A DNA stretch of 64,000 nucleotides from Siphonodentalium dalli (Eukaryota; Mollusca; Scaphopoda; Gadilida; Siphonodentaliidae), in the NCBI GenBank assembly GCA_032622095.1, contig CP136064.1:39046426-39110425 (forward strand), in the 5' to 3' direction. Below are positions 12,292 to 23,522 of this stretch, one piece after another (position 1 is the stretch's first letter; every line of letters starts with the position of its first letter). Under the pieces are notes generated by a model, which was given only the letters and a program-made list of their open reading frames with translations, did not search any database and was not told the origin of the DNA. Made by a program: the position numbers and the translations under genes.

Positions 12292-12629
12292 CTGTGAAAA
12301 AATACAAAGAAAAAATAAAGAATTCAAAAGTAAATGGAATAACTTGGTCCTAAAATTAAATTTTTTCAATCACAAGTTATGTATATGTGTAAAGCAGGGC
12401 TCCATATGTCCGGATTCGCATCGCAATATGTGAATCATAATTCCTGCGGTACCATCCAATTTATAAAAATGATTAGCAATGATTATTCGTCCCGGTGACT
12501 AGGTTTATGTCTATCAGTATAATGATATTGGGAATAAAAAGTATTTAGAGAACAGCCTGAGATAGAAAATTAGAAATCCTATAGTTTAACTTTAACTAAT
12601 TAATTACCATGAATTTTACAGGTCCGGTA

Positions 12630-12788
12630 TCACTACTCAAGTGGGGTAACTATAATCTGTTTAAGAAGTCTTTTGATAGAATCACTTTTGGCTATATGTC
12701 ATCACCGGACCAATAACGGGAATAGAATCAAGTGATATCAAAGACCTCTTCAACAAATTTAGTTACCCTACCTGAGTAGTGATAAAAT
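12630..12788. mobile_element. Small foldback MITE in intron
   Basis: TATCACTACTCAAGTGGGGT at the left pairs with TACCTGAGTAGTGATA at the right, with further pairing inward (GTAACTA/TAGTTAC, GAAGTC/GACCTC) around a loop near 12690-12720. It is about 158 bp, noncoding, and lies within the small gene's intron. Confidence 0.6.
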
Positions 12789-13161
12789 GAATTGTCTAAG
12801 TTCAATATATACAATAGATTAGTTTTATGACAGCAATTATCAGGGAACCCAACTTTACACATCATTTTTTCTGAATTTTCTCAATTAGACATCTGGATAC
12901 TAGGATTTAGCAGTTTTCAGCTCCAAATAATCAAAATGTTCTCCAGACGGGCCAAACCATGGTTCGCCCATTAGGACTGGGGATCATCCCTGGTAGCAAT
13001 CAGAAACTGCTAATCAATAATGAACAAATACAAATCGAGGCCTGAATGCAGAACTGATGCAAACTGTTCTGAAATTTGGTTGGCTTGTACAAATGACTGG
13101 GGTAATATTGTAATGTTTACAAGCATGTTACACGAAGTAATTGGTTAATCGCTAGCTATAT

Positions 13162-15839
13162 CACGCTGGTCATCCTATAACTTCCGCAACGGGCAGTAAA
13201 TTTCAGTAATACGCCTCTGCGGGCATATAGTAATACACAATTCGGGCTGATGGTGGGAAAATTCTCAAAACAAGGTTAGTATTATGTCTCATATAAGGCA
13301 AATTTCTTGCTTCTAAACAGCGATGCATTGCGTATGGTGTAGGTCAATGTTTATTTATCGGTTGGTAGAAGTTTTGATATAAAATAAGCAACCATTGTTG
13401 CGAAAAAGTCAATATTTGCCGGTTACATCTCTGGTTTCGACACAAACACGACTTTACCGTATCACATATACTACTAGTAGGAGCCTTAGTGGCAAATATG
13501 CAATTATTTATATAGCATAACCATTTAATTGACGTGTTCTGAAAGTAAGCACCTCGAATTGCACCACTTTCGTTCGAATAAGTGCACATTTGCAAGCATG
13601 GCGTATATTTGTGTAAGTAATACATGTGCGGGCACAGTAATTATCCGTTTCGGGCAGGAGTAATACATACTTCGGGCACAATAGTGTTTGAACTGAGCTC
13701 TTTGAGTACAAAATCTGTAATTTTAGCAAAGAGATCGTCACAAATACACAAATTCCATTGCTTATTGGTGTTTATACCATATTTATCTTCAACAGGCGTA
13801 TACATGTAACTTTGTTAGACATTATGAACACGTATAAAACAGTTCTTTATTATAATACATGTATTATAGTGAAAGTAGATGTTCTCTATTTATCCTTGCG
13901 CTATAGAAAGTAGACACATGAAACAGTTGCTATTGTTACGCATGAATAACATTAATGTTACAATTGTTTCCAGGTACATGGCCCCGACTGATGAGTACCG
14001 AACTGATGAGTACCGATGCTACTACTGCAAGTTATCCTCACGCGAGCTGCAAACGATTATCACTCATTTGATCGAAATACACCAAAAGGAGGAAATAAAA
14101 TACAGACTGTTGATCCTCGATGACGTAACAGGATGTTACAAGTACAAGACAAAATGTCACGGAATGCTTGGCGAACGACTGATTGGGAAGAATGTTCGAA
14201 TTTCACACTGACAAACTTCTCATTGAGAAAAACGTCGAACAGTTATCTCATCGACGCTCTGATGCTCATCCTGGAACTTACAATGATCTACCTGAGCTTT
14301 TCCATCGTCATGATGGGACAACAACCGATGAACAATCCATTGAGTTTCACGCATCCGTTGTAAACTTGCTGCCAGAAGTGTTTTCAAATCTGGCGAACGA
14401 GGAACAAACGGATGTATTTCTACAGTATTTATCGACAATTGCTAGTGGGACATTTCCATTCAACAACATCTCGTATTTATTGTTCAATGATGTTGTTAAG
14501 TGGTATTCATGCACGAATTCAGCAAGCATGCGGTATACTCAGATGAAGCGATGAAATTCTGGAAAGTAGGAAATCGACTCTTCCACGGGAAATTTCTTAG
14601 ATTCATGGGCGGATTAAGGAACTTTGGCGCTGTCCTCTCTGATCCAGAACTTAGAGGACGAACTAAACCGGTGGACTCGAGGATTAATTTCGCGGTTCCG
14701 AGTAGGCAAAATCTATACAGGACACACGATCAAACACCAACAAACATTTACCCATGTGTTCTGGAAGAACGAGTAAAAGAATTGTCGGAACTCATGCATA
14801 ATCGTACTGTAAAACTTGCAGTTGATGGTAAAATGATCTGTCGAGGGAAGGGTGAAACTATGGGTGACATCGATTGTTGGGGGTTTGAAGAAAAACCTAC
14901 ATTAAACGAAAGAAAGTTAATACTGAATCACGATGTGATTTTACTGGAAGCTCTGGCGGCGCATTTGGATACAGCACAATCTATTTCCAACATACCCTCC
15001 TTACTCGGCGATATACGAAAAGTATGTAATGATGAATATATATATTCAAGCTACTAGTATATATAGGCCTAGGCTTAGCCTATTAGGTCTATACCACGGG
15101 GTCTAGCCTTTAAATATAGGCCAACCTGTAGCCACCGTCAGTACTAGTACTGTAACCAATTTGTAATATTTAAAATCGCAATTTGAAAGCATTAATATAG
15201 AACCAGACGGCTGTAGATGTTGTATGTGTTTCAATCGTCGTGATTGTTTACTTTCTCGACTTCCTGCTAAAGTTGGTCGCTGATATTGACGTCATGCACA
15301 GATCGTCTAATGTCGATCGGCCAATGCGGATAATACTCGTGCCCGATGGGTGTATTACGTTTTGCCCGCAACGGACGTTAAACAATAACGTGTAGTGCCC
15401 GTTGCGGAATTACTTGAAGATTGTGCGGTGCCACACAAGCTGCCTCGATATACTTATGTATTATACAATATTATGACATAAATAGTGGCAATAATTGACA
15501 ATGAAATACATATGAATATATATCAACAAGGTGTTAGCGACACTCATACACGTTTGTCATGTATTGACTCGAAAACACGACACTTTAAAAAAATAAAAGC
15601 ATATTCTCATCATCTCTCGGTCCTTTATATTAAAATAAATGCCATTCTAGTTTCAAATTTAGGTGTCTCCTATATCATTGGTTTACCATTGACATTGTTA
15701 CATCGGACATTTATCAAAGAAACAACAATTTCATTCAATATTTCCCGCAATTTAAACTCACCTCTCGGTTGTCTCCTTGCCCGTAGCGGCGTATTACCCA
15801 ACTTTTGCCCGTTGCGGAATTTATAGGATGACCAGGGTG
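13162..15839 (+). mobile_element. 2.68-kb DNA transposon, long TIRs, unknown superfamily
   Basis: The ends are about 60-bp inverted repeats with few mismatches: left CACGCTGGTCATCCTATAAC, right (inverse) CACCCTGGTCATCCTATAAA, both continuing TTCCGCAACGGGCA and on to GTAATACGCC. TATAT flanks both sides (13157-13161 and 15840-15844), consistent with a 5-bp target duplication. Subterminal CGGGCA and GTAATAC motifs recur near 13230, 13625-13680 and 15340-15410, and could be transposase-binding sites. Inside is a broken protein-coding region (13978-15057). The element lies within the intron of the small gene, opposite in strand to it. Confidence 0.82.
13978..15057 (+). pseudogene. Broken transposon protein with N-terminal C2H2 finger
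   Basis: The probable start is ATG 13978 (MAPTDEYR). Residues 13-36 form a zinc-finger pattern, C-x2-C-x12-H-x4-H. The reading frame runs in frame 1 to about 14190, continues in frame 2 to about 14510 (contains LPEVFSNLANEEQTDVFLQY), and returns to frame 1 to 15057 (contains KFWKVGNRLFHGKFLRFMGG). A later segment, VKLAVDGKMICRGKGETMGD, has a strand-Asp-Gly shape that could be the first acidic residue of an RNase-H-like transposase fold; this is inference only. A possible splice donor (CGAAAA|GTATGT) at about 15020 suggests the original gene had a further exon now deleted. Two frameshifts and the missing C-terminus make this copy inactive. I cannot assign a superfamily. Confidence 0.6.
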
Positions 15840-16476
15840 TATATAAAACTGCCATTATTATTAAAGTCCCATCTAAATTTCGAGTCACCGATTATTTGTT
15901 TGTACTAGTAGTGCCTTGATATACGGTTTTATTAGCAATCTATAACAACATATGATTAAAATACTATAATTCATCACCATTTGAAACGTCTGTCTCAGAA
16001 GATGCCCATAGAGTAATAAAAACAGCTGAAATCATAGAAAGATTTCCCAGAAGGCAACAGAATTCATATTAAAAATGTATTTTCAATTGAAGGGGAATAA
16101 CTCTATATCTTAAGATTCAGAGTTATTCTGCTTCCATTGAAAATATTGAAACTTGGGCAACAGAACACCAAGTCAGGGCAAATCAGAATCTCAACATAAA
16201 CAACATGTTCACAGTTTATTACACCAAATAGGCTTCCTCTTTCAAATGATATATAATATGGCATATTAAGTGGGACTTTAATGAATTGGAATCTACTTGC
16301 TGTCTGCTTATATTATCTGAATTTCACAAGGACCAGGAAAGCACAAACATTGTAACAAAACAAGGCAGTCAATATTTAATAACAAATCCATATCAGATGA
16401 TATGATCATTTGCATGAGGTCAACATCCTAGATGTCAGAGTTATTTCCTCAGCCAATTGATACCAGAAAATGTTAA
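15840..16476. other. Intronic stretch with a small hairpin
   Basis: No gene is supported. Positions 16079-16147 form an inverted repeat (TTTTCAATTGAAGGGGAATA against TTATTCTGCTTCCATTGAAA), a likely foldback remnant. Confidence 0.5.
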
Positions 16477-16957
16477 AGGTACTCAATCCGATAAAACTCC
16501 TCTCAATTACTATTTCAATGGCTTCGGGGGTCAAAAATATTTGATTCGAGTCGAGGAAGTCACCCATCAAAGCTCAGATTTGTTAGATATCGATTTTAGA
16601 AATCTATTATTTTTCATTATCGGGAATACTTTCTGGCCCAGAACTCAGTCAAAATTGCGTTATTATTACCCCTTGATTTTAGAGTTATCCATCCTTGTCT
16701 GTTTGAATATTGTTTTGGTGTACACATCTCGAGCAGGATACGAAATTGACGGCAATTATTAGTACTCATCTCGAGAACATAACAAATTTCAAAAATCAAT
16801 ATCTAATAACTCTGAGCTTTGTTTGATGGGTTCCTCGACTCAAATCAAATATTTTTTACCCCCAAAGCAAAAAGAAATAGTAATATAGGACCTTCTGATC
16901 GGATTGTTGTTGTTGGAATCTGTTGAGATGGGGACCCTCTGTTCGGATTGAGTACCT
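16477..16957. mobile_element. TTAA-flanked foldback MITE
   Basis: It is flanked by TTAA (16473-16476 and 16958-16961). The ends AGGTACTCAATCCG / CGGATTGAGTACCT are inverted, and similarity between the arms continues inward for about 160 bp (for example TTTGATTCGAGTCGAGGAA against TTCCTCGACTCAAATCAAA). TTAA with AGG-type ends is more like Kolobok than piggyBac, but that is inference. A diverged relative lies at about 8895-9150. Confidence 0.75.
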
Positions 16958-17098
16958 TTAATCATAGATATCAGTTCAACAACTAAGTACAATATATATA
17001 TTAATTTATTAATTTACAAAACATTAATTTGTGATAACATCAGCAGTTCTAGAGGTGAAGCAACAAATATCCAGAAGATAATGAAAACCACCTGAGAA

Positions 17099-17548
17099 CA
17101 AGCCTTCAAATAGCATGTCTGTCATATGCAGAATGAGGTCCCCAGAGGGTAATTTAGTGCCGCTATCCTGCATAGCGGGCTAGCATAACTAAATTCACCC
17201 TCTTGGGACCTCATTCTGCTTAGGCCCTCAACTGATATGGCAGACCTAGGATCAGATTGAAGTTTCCCAGTTGAAGTTGGTGATGTTCACCCATTGGGCA
17301 CCTCAATTATGAATTTTATCTTCTGCAAATTATGTGATACATGTATAGAAACTTCCTAGAAGGAAAATGTAACTAAAAACAATCTTAATTTGATGCTATA
17401 GATACTTCCCGGAAGATGAAGCCTAAGCAGAATGAGGTCTCCAGAGGGTGAATTTGGTGATGCTAGCCCACTTTGCGGGATAGCATCACTAACTTCACCC
17501 TCTGGGGACCTCATTCTGCAAATGACAGACACGCTATTTGCAGGCTTG
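17099..17548. mobile_element. hAT-like MITE with palindromic ends, full length
   Basis: The 450-bp element has inverted ends CAAGCCTTCAAATAG / CTATTTGCAGGCTTG and flanks CCTGAGAA / TCTGAGAA (8 bp, 7 identical). Each end carries a roughly 100-bp palindrome built from GCAGAATGAGGTCCCCAGAG and its inverse. The middle is unique to the family. An 8-bp duplication with CA-starting ends suggests hAT. No ORF of its own. Confidence 0.85.
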
Positions 17549-18120
17549 TCTGAGAATTTCCAAGGATCTTTGTCTGTATTCAAAGAAGTTTGTAGTTGGA
17601 ATAATTTCATAACCAGTTGATTGGCAAGTCAAATATTTCCGTATGCAAATTCAGCTGTTAGAAATATCAGTCCCAAGCAGACAAAATACATTAATTTGTG
17701 ACATTTAAAAGGGAAGTTAATGTTACATGTGGTTTGTATCTATTGTCTGATCCAAATAAGCCATGAGGCAAAATTACTGGAGGCATTAATATTTAACACT
17801 GCGGTCATGCTCCTATGCAAAACAGGGAGTACATACACTTCTAGCTACTATTAAAATAGATGTGACATATCCTTTAAAACAGTATTGTTAGTGGCTATAA
17901 ATCAGCAGAAAATATGCATTGTTCATCTATTTTTTCTAATGCAATCTTGGTTTCTGTTATCTACAACACATAGCTAATATATTCAATAAAATGACAATTC
18001 CAATGTATATCAATGCAATCTGTTCTTTTTAATAGAAATGTACAATAATGTGTTTTAATCTTAGTCATCCCATTTTCGGATTCACTAAATCATTATGATA
18101 TAATGATAGAAAGCACAAAC
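17549..18120. other. Intronic stretch, nothing seen
   Basis: Unique-looking AT-rich intron sequence of the small minus-strand gene, with no recognisable repeat or gene. Confidence 0.4.
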
Positions 18121-18199
18121 CTTGACTTTCTTCTTTTTTAAGGGATCTGCTTTCATCAGGCTTTTCAACAGTGGCAGTGGATGAAGATGATTCAGCCAT
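18121..18199 (-). CDS. Small charged protein, first coding exon
   Basis: On the minus strand ATG at 18199 sits in a good context (A at -3, G at +4) and opens MAESSSSTATVEKPDESRSL, ending KKEESQ plus one nucleotide before a GTTTGT donor at 18120. The Ser/Thr/Glu-rich N-terminus is probably disordered. The exon extends 5' as untranslated sequence to 18229, where CTATTCCAG forms an acceptor, so at least one more upstream untranslated exon is implied. It joins in phase to 12134-12291 across a 5.83-kb intron. No function can be assigned. It is probably cytosolic or nuclear, since no targeting signal is visible. Confidence 0.75.
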
Positions 18200-18289
18200 T
18201 ATTGCAGTGTTTAACAGAAATCACATATCCTGGAATAGAAATAATACTAAAGGAAAATCACATAAAAATATAATATGTAGCTGTTTCTA

Positions 18290-18350
18290 TTCGAAGTCTG
18301 TAGGTCCCTTTAAGGCGTTAATGCTTTAAAGGGACCCACAACCTTTGAAG
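18290..18350. repeat. Small hairpin
   Basis: GTAGGTCCCTTTAA and TTAAAGGGACCCAC pair around a short loop near 18315-18325. It is likely a MITE end or remnant. Confidence 0.4.
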
Positions 18351-18559
18351 TGAGTTCATGGGATTTAATATAAAAGTCTGTCAAAGTGCTATCATCAACT
18401 GATTCAACAAGTACATGAAAATATAGATGGACTTGGTTCATTATAAATAACTCTCCAATAATGAGATTTTGCATACATGTATATCTAAACAGTTATTATG
18501 TCAACATTACTCTTAAAATAGAATTACCAATAAAATTAGTCCAATAAGATAACAGAATT

Positions 18560-19086
18560 TACTCCAAACGGTTAAAATGTGTTTTTGAAGGGATGGAAGC
18601 CTAACATCAACTACGGAATTAGGTGCTTCCAAGAGACTTCCATCAACAACTGGAATAGACTTCCAATGGACATCCGGAATTGTGATACTTTCCCCAAATT
18701 CAAGTCAAAACTTAAGACTCACTTGTTCGAGATATGCTTCAATCTGCCAAAAAAAGGTGTTCTTCGATAGCTGTTTACCAGAGTCTTTTATGTGCGTGCG
18801 AGTCTAGACCGTTTAACCCATATATTAACTTTTACTTTCACCATATAATTTTAGCTGTGATTCAATCGTATATCTTTATGTATTTTAAATGGTCTAGCTG
18901 TTATTATTGCCTTACTGCAGTTGATTATTAGGTTAAGTTGGTATTATCTAGTTATGGTAGGTTGTTTGTATATAATTTTATCCATTCGTGCATTATTATT
19001 TTAGGATGTGGGCCATGTTTGTATTGTAAGCGCATTGAAACTAATTTATTGTATAATGCGTTCTAAATGTATCTATAATAATAATA
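18560..19086 (+). pseudogene. LINE 3' end (L2/CR1-like), 5'-truncated
   Basis: The frame at about 18579-18760 contains NWNRLPMDIRNCDTF and FKSKLKTHLFEIC, the characteristic C-terminus after the reverse transcriptase in L2/CR1-type LINEs (WN.LP..IR.....FK..LK.HL). A 3' UTR follows, ending in an ATAATAATAATGA tail at 19078-19090, as expected for this group. The 5' part is missing, which is typical of truncated insertions. Confidence 0.72.
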
Positions 19087-22000
19087 ATGAAAGTGTCAAT
19101 GACACTGTAGCTCAACTTGGAAAGGGAATAATTTAATGTATTACAGTCAATGGAGCGATTATGAATGTGCAAAGTTGAATGTCTAATACTAGTTTATAGA
19201 CATGAAGAGAAAAGTTAAATCCAAGATGGCTGCTGACGGCCATGTCTTTGGCCGAATGACCCCAAAATGATTGTATCCCATCTGCATGTCATCGTTAACA
19301 TCCATGACAAATTTTATGACGATCAGACTAAAGGTACGACCTGTAGCCCATGCTAAAGAATTTAGTCATACAAAGTGTAAAATCCAAGATGGCTGCTGGC
19401 GGCCATGTCTTCGGCCGAATGACCCCAAAATGATTGTATCCCATCCGCATGTCATCGTTAACATCCATGACAAATTTTATGATGATCAGACTTAAGGTAC
19501 GACCTGTAGCCCGTGCTAAAGGATTTAGTCATACAAAGAGAAAAATCCAAGATGGCTGCTGCGGTCATGTTTTTTGGCCGAATGACCCCAAAATTAATCG
19601 TTCCCATCTACATGTCAATATTAACATCCATGATAAATTTTATGATGATCAGACTAACAGTACGACCTGTAGCCTGTGCTAATGGATTGAATTTTGAAAT
19701 CAAAGATGGCCACTGGCGGCCATGTTTTTCATCCAAATGACCCCAAAATGACTCGTTCCCATCTACATTCCAATTTCAACAGCCACGAAAAATTTCATGA
19801 TGATCAGACTCAAGGTACGACCTGTAGTCCGTGCTAAAGGATTTAGTCATACAAAGAGTAAAATCCAAGATGGCTTCTGGTGGCCATGTTTTTTGGCCGA
19901 ATGACCCCAAAATGACTCGTTCCCATTATTAACATTCATGACAAATTTTATGATGATCAGACTAAAGGTACGACCTGTAGCCTGTGCTAATGGATTGAAT
20001 TTTGAAATCAAAGATGGCCACTGGCGGCCATGTTTTTCATCCGAATCACCCCAAAATGTCTCGTTCCCATCTACATTACAATTTCAACAGCCATAAAAAA
20101 ATTATGATGATCAGACTAAAAGTACGACCTGTAGCCCGTGCTAAATGATTTAGTCATACAAAGAGTAAAATCCAAGATGGCTTCTGGTGGCCATGTTTTT
20201 TGGCCGAATGACCCCAAAATGACTCGTTCCCATCTACATGTCATTATTAACATTCATGATAAATTTTATGATGATCAGACTAAAAGTACGACCTGTAGCC
20301 CGTGCTAAATGATTTAGTCATACAAAGAGTAAAATCCAAGATGGCTGCTGGCGGCCATGTTTTTTGGACAAATGACCCCAAAATGACTCGTTCCCATCTA
20401 CATGTCATTGCTAACATCCATGACAAATTTTATGATGATCAGACTAAAGGTACGACCTGTAGCCCGTGCTAAAGGATTTAGTCATACAAAGAGTAAAATC
20501 CAAGATGGCTGCTGCAGTCATGTTTTTTGGCCGAATGACCCAAAATTAATCGTTCCCATCTACATGTCAATATTAACATCCATGATAAATTTTATGATGA
20601 TCAGACGAACAGTACGACCTGTAGCCTGTGCTAATGGATTGAATTTTGAAATCAAACATGGCCACTGGCGGCCATGTTTTTCATCCAAATGACCACAAAA
20701 TGACTCGTTCCCATCTACATTCCAATTTCAACAGCCACGAAAAATTTCATGATGATCAGACTCAAGGTACGACCTGTAATGACTCGTTCCCATCTACATG
20801 TCATTATTAACATTCATGACAAATTTTATGATGATCAGACTAAAGGTACGACCTGTAGCCTGTGCTAAAGGATCTAGTCATACAAAGAGTAAAATCCAAG
20901 ATGGCTGCTGGCGGCCATGTTTTTTGGCCGAATGACCTCAAAATGACTCGTTCCCATCTACATGTCATTGTTAACATCCATGACAAATTTCATGATGATC
21001 AGACTAAAGGTACGACCTGTAGCCTGTGCTAATGGATTGAATTTTGAAATCAAAGATGGCCACTGGCGGCCATGTTTTTCATCCGAATCACCCCAAAATG
21101 ACTCGTTCCCATCTACATTACAATTTCAACAGCCATAAACAAATTTATGATGATCAGACTAAAAGTACGACCTGTAGCCCGTGCTAAATGATTTAGAAAT
21201 ACAAAGAGTAAAATCCAAGATGGCTTCTGGTGGCCATGTTTTTTGGCCGAATGACCCCAAAATGACTCGTTCCCATCTACATGTCATTATTAACATTCAT
21301 GACAAATTTTATGATGATCAGACTAAAAGTACGACCTGTAGCCCGTGCTAAATGATTTAGTCATACAAAGAGTAAAATCCAAGATGGCTGAAGGCGGCCA
21401 TGTTTTTCGGCCAAATGACCCCAAAATGACTCGTTCCCATCTACATGTCATTGTTAACATCCATGACAAATTTTATGATGATCAGACTAAAGGTACGACC
21501 TGTAGCCTGTGCTAAAGAATTTAGTCATACAAAGAGTAAAATCCAAGATGGCTGCTGGCGGCCATGTTTTTTGGCCGAATGACCCCAAAATTACTCGTTC
21601 CCATCTACATGTCAATATTAACATCCATAAAAAATTTAATGATGATCAGACGAACAGTACGACCTGTGGCCTGTGCTAATGGATTAAATTTTAAAATCAA
21701 AGATGGCTGCTGGTGGCCATGTTTTTTGTCCGAATGACCCCAAAACGACTCGTTCCCATCTACATTCTAATTTCAACAGCCATTACAAATTTCATGATGA
21801 TGAGACTAAAGGTACGACCTGTAGCCCGTGCTAAAGGATTTAGTCATACAAAGAGTAAAATCCAAGATGGCTGCTGGCGGCCATGTTTTTTGCCCGAATG
21901 ACCCCAAAATTACTCGATCCCATCTACATGTCATTGTTAACATCCATGTCAAATTTTATGATGATCTGACCAAAGATACGACCTGTAGCCCGTGTCAAAG

Positions 22001-22413
22001 GATTTAGTCATGCAAAGAGTAAAATCTAAGATGGCTGCCGGCAGCCATGTTTTTTGGCCAAATGACCCCAAAATTACTCGTTCCCATCTACATGTCAATA
22101 TTAATATCCATGACAAATTTCATGATAATAAGACGAACGGTACGACCTGTAGCCCGTGCTAATGGATTGAATTTTGAAATCCAAGATGGCCACTGGCGGC
22201 CATGTTTGTTTTCCGAATGACCCCAAAATGACTCGTTCCCATCTACATGTCAATGTCAACATCCATGACAAATTTCATAATAATCGGACCAAAGGTACGA
22301 ACTGTAGCCCGTGCTAAAGGAAATTGTTGACGCATCACGCACACACGCACACACGGACGACGGATACCAAGCCATGGCAATAGCTCAAACTTTACAAAGT
22401 AAAGTTGAGCTAA
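19087..22413 (+). mobile_element. Helitron-like cassette 1 with about 19 163-bp repeats
   Basis: The head is ATGAAAGTGTCAATGACACT followed by GTAGCTCAACTTGG and a short unique arm. The body is about 19 tandem 163-bp units (each with CAAGATGGCTGCTGGCGGCC and CATGATGATCAGAC-like blocks). The tail carries a CACACACGCACACACGG stretch, CCATGGCAATAGCTC and a terminal hairpin CTTTACAAAGTAAAG flanked by AGCTCAA/TTGAGCT. Head and tail carry inverted GTAGCTCAAC/GTTGAGCTA. There is no helicase gene. Left-arm/tandem-core/right-arm architecture with a 3' hairpin matches bivalve pearl/BIV160-type elements as I recall them. ORFs inside are repeat by-products. Confidence 0.82.
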
Positions 22414-23522
22414 TAATCTAACTAATCTAATGTAGTAATGAATGTAAGCTGTATATCTGCACATTTTAATTTTAGTGCAATTAAAATTTATATAAAGTGT
22501 GAAAATCACATTAAAAATTAAGATCAATTGGCATAGAAGAAATGAGCTAATTATGTGTGCCCGACCTGTGCAAGTTGAATATAGCCAAGTTACAATTTTT
22601 AGCCTATATTTTGGATGTGCAAAACCTGGAACGTCGAAAAACCAGATTGAACCAAGACACTATGCATATACAACTGGTACTGAATGTACAAGAAAACGGC
22701 CACAAGGCATAATGAACAAAAAAGCAGCTAGGCTCTGGTGTAGCGGCCAATGAACTGGGGCAACCAATCAAAGACTCAATAAATGAACTGAAAAAAAACT
22801 AAAGCTTGATTTCATTCTAAATTTGCCAGTCCCAAGCCCCAACAAAGGGAGCTGCACATTGAAAGCCAGCAGCAACAAGTGACTTTATTTCTGCGAAGAA
22901 GAGAATAAAGACACATCAACCAACATTAACCCTTTCAGACTTGCATATATTTCCCAGGTAAATACCCCTTGAGACTTGAATTAATATAGAGTATTTCATA
23001 TATATTATTCATTGAAATGCCTTTTCAAAACTGCTAAAATAATTTATTGCAGCATGCATCAGGCACACCAAGAACCCCAATAATGGTGTCTAGGGTTCAC
23101 GGTACATTCCTTTTATCGGGTGTGAGGGGGGTCACCACTACTGTTACCATGGCAATGACCCCAGGTTGATATCAACTAAAGACAATAAATATATGGTATT
23201 CATTAAGTAAATGACTGCATATGTTTTACCAAGAGATATAAACTGGCTTTACTGACACAAACCTCAATTCAGACAAAAGTGTATGCCAACCCTTTGTATA
23301 TCTGGGGATACATACATCACTGGTTATCATGGCAACCATATTTCCCTATATATCAACATTATCATGAATTTCAGAGAAAGGAAAAACGATTTTGTTGCGT
23401 CTATAGTATGCCAAAATGTAGCAACAATATTTTCCTGCTGGAATAGTGTTGTGACCTTCACTGTCTTGACACTTTACTTGTATGTGCAGTTTGACTCCTT
23501 AATATGAAAACATAATATACAA
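22414..23522. other. Spacer between the two cassettes
   Basis: No gene supported. The longest frames are under 100 codons without recognisable motifs. Confidence 0.4.

Noticed and set aside
13162-15839. Transib/ProtoRAG assignment from CAC-starting TIRs and 5-bp TSD
   Set aside because: The full heptamer consensus is not matched and the protein shows no RAG1-core resemblance; the AT-rich TATAT duplication also differs from the GC-rich preference of that group.
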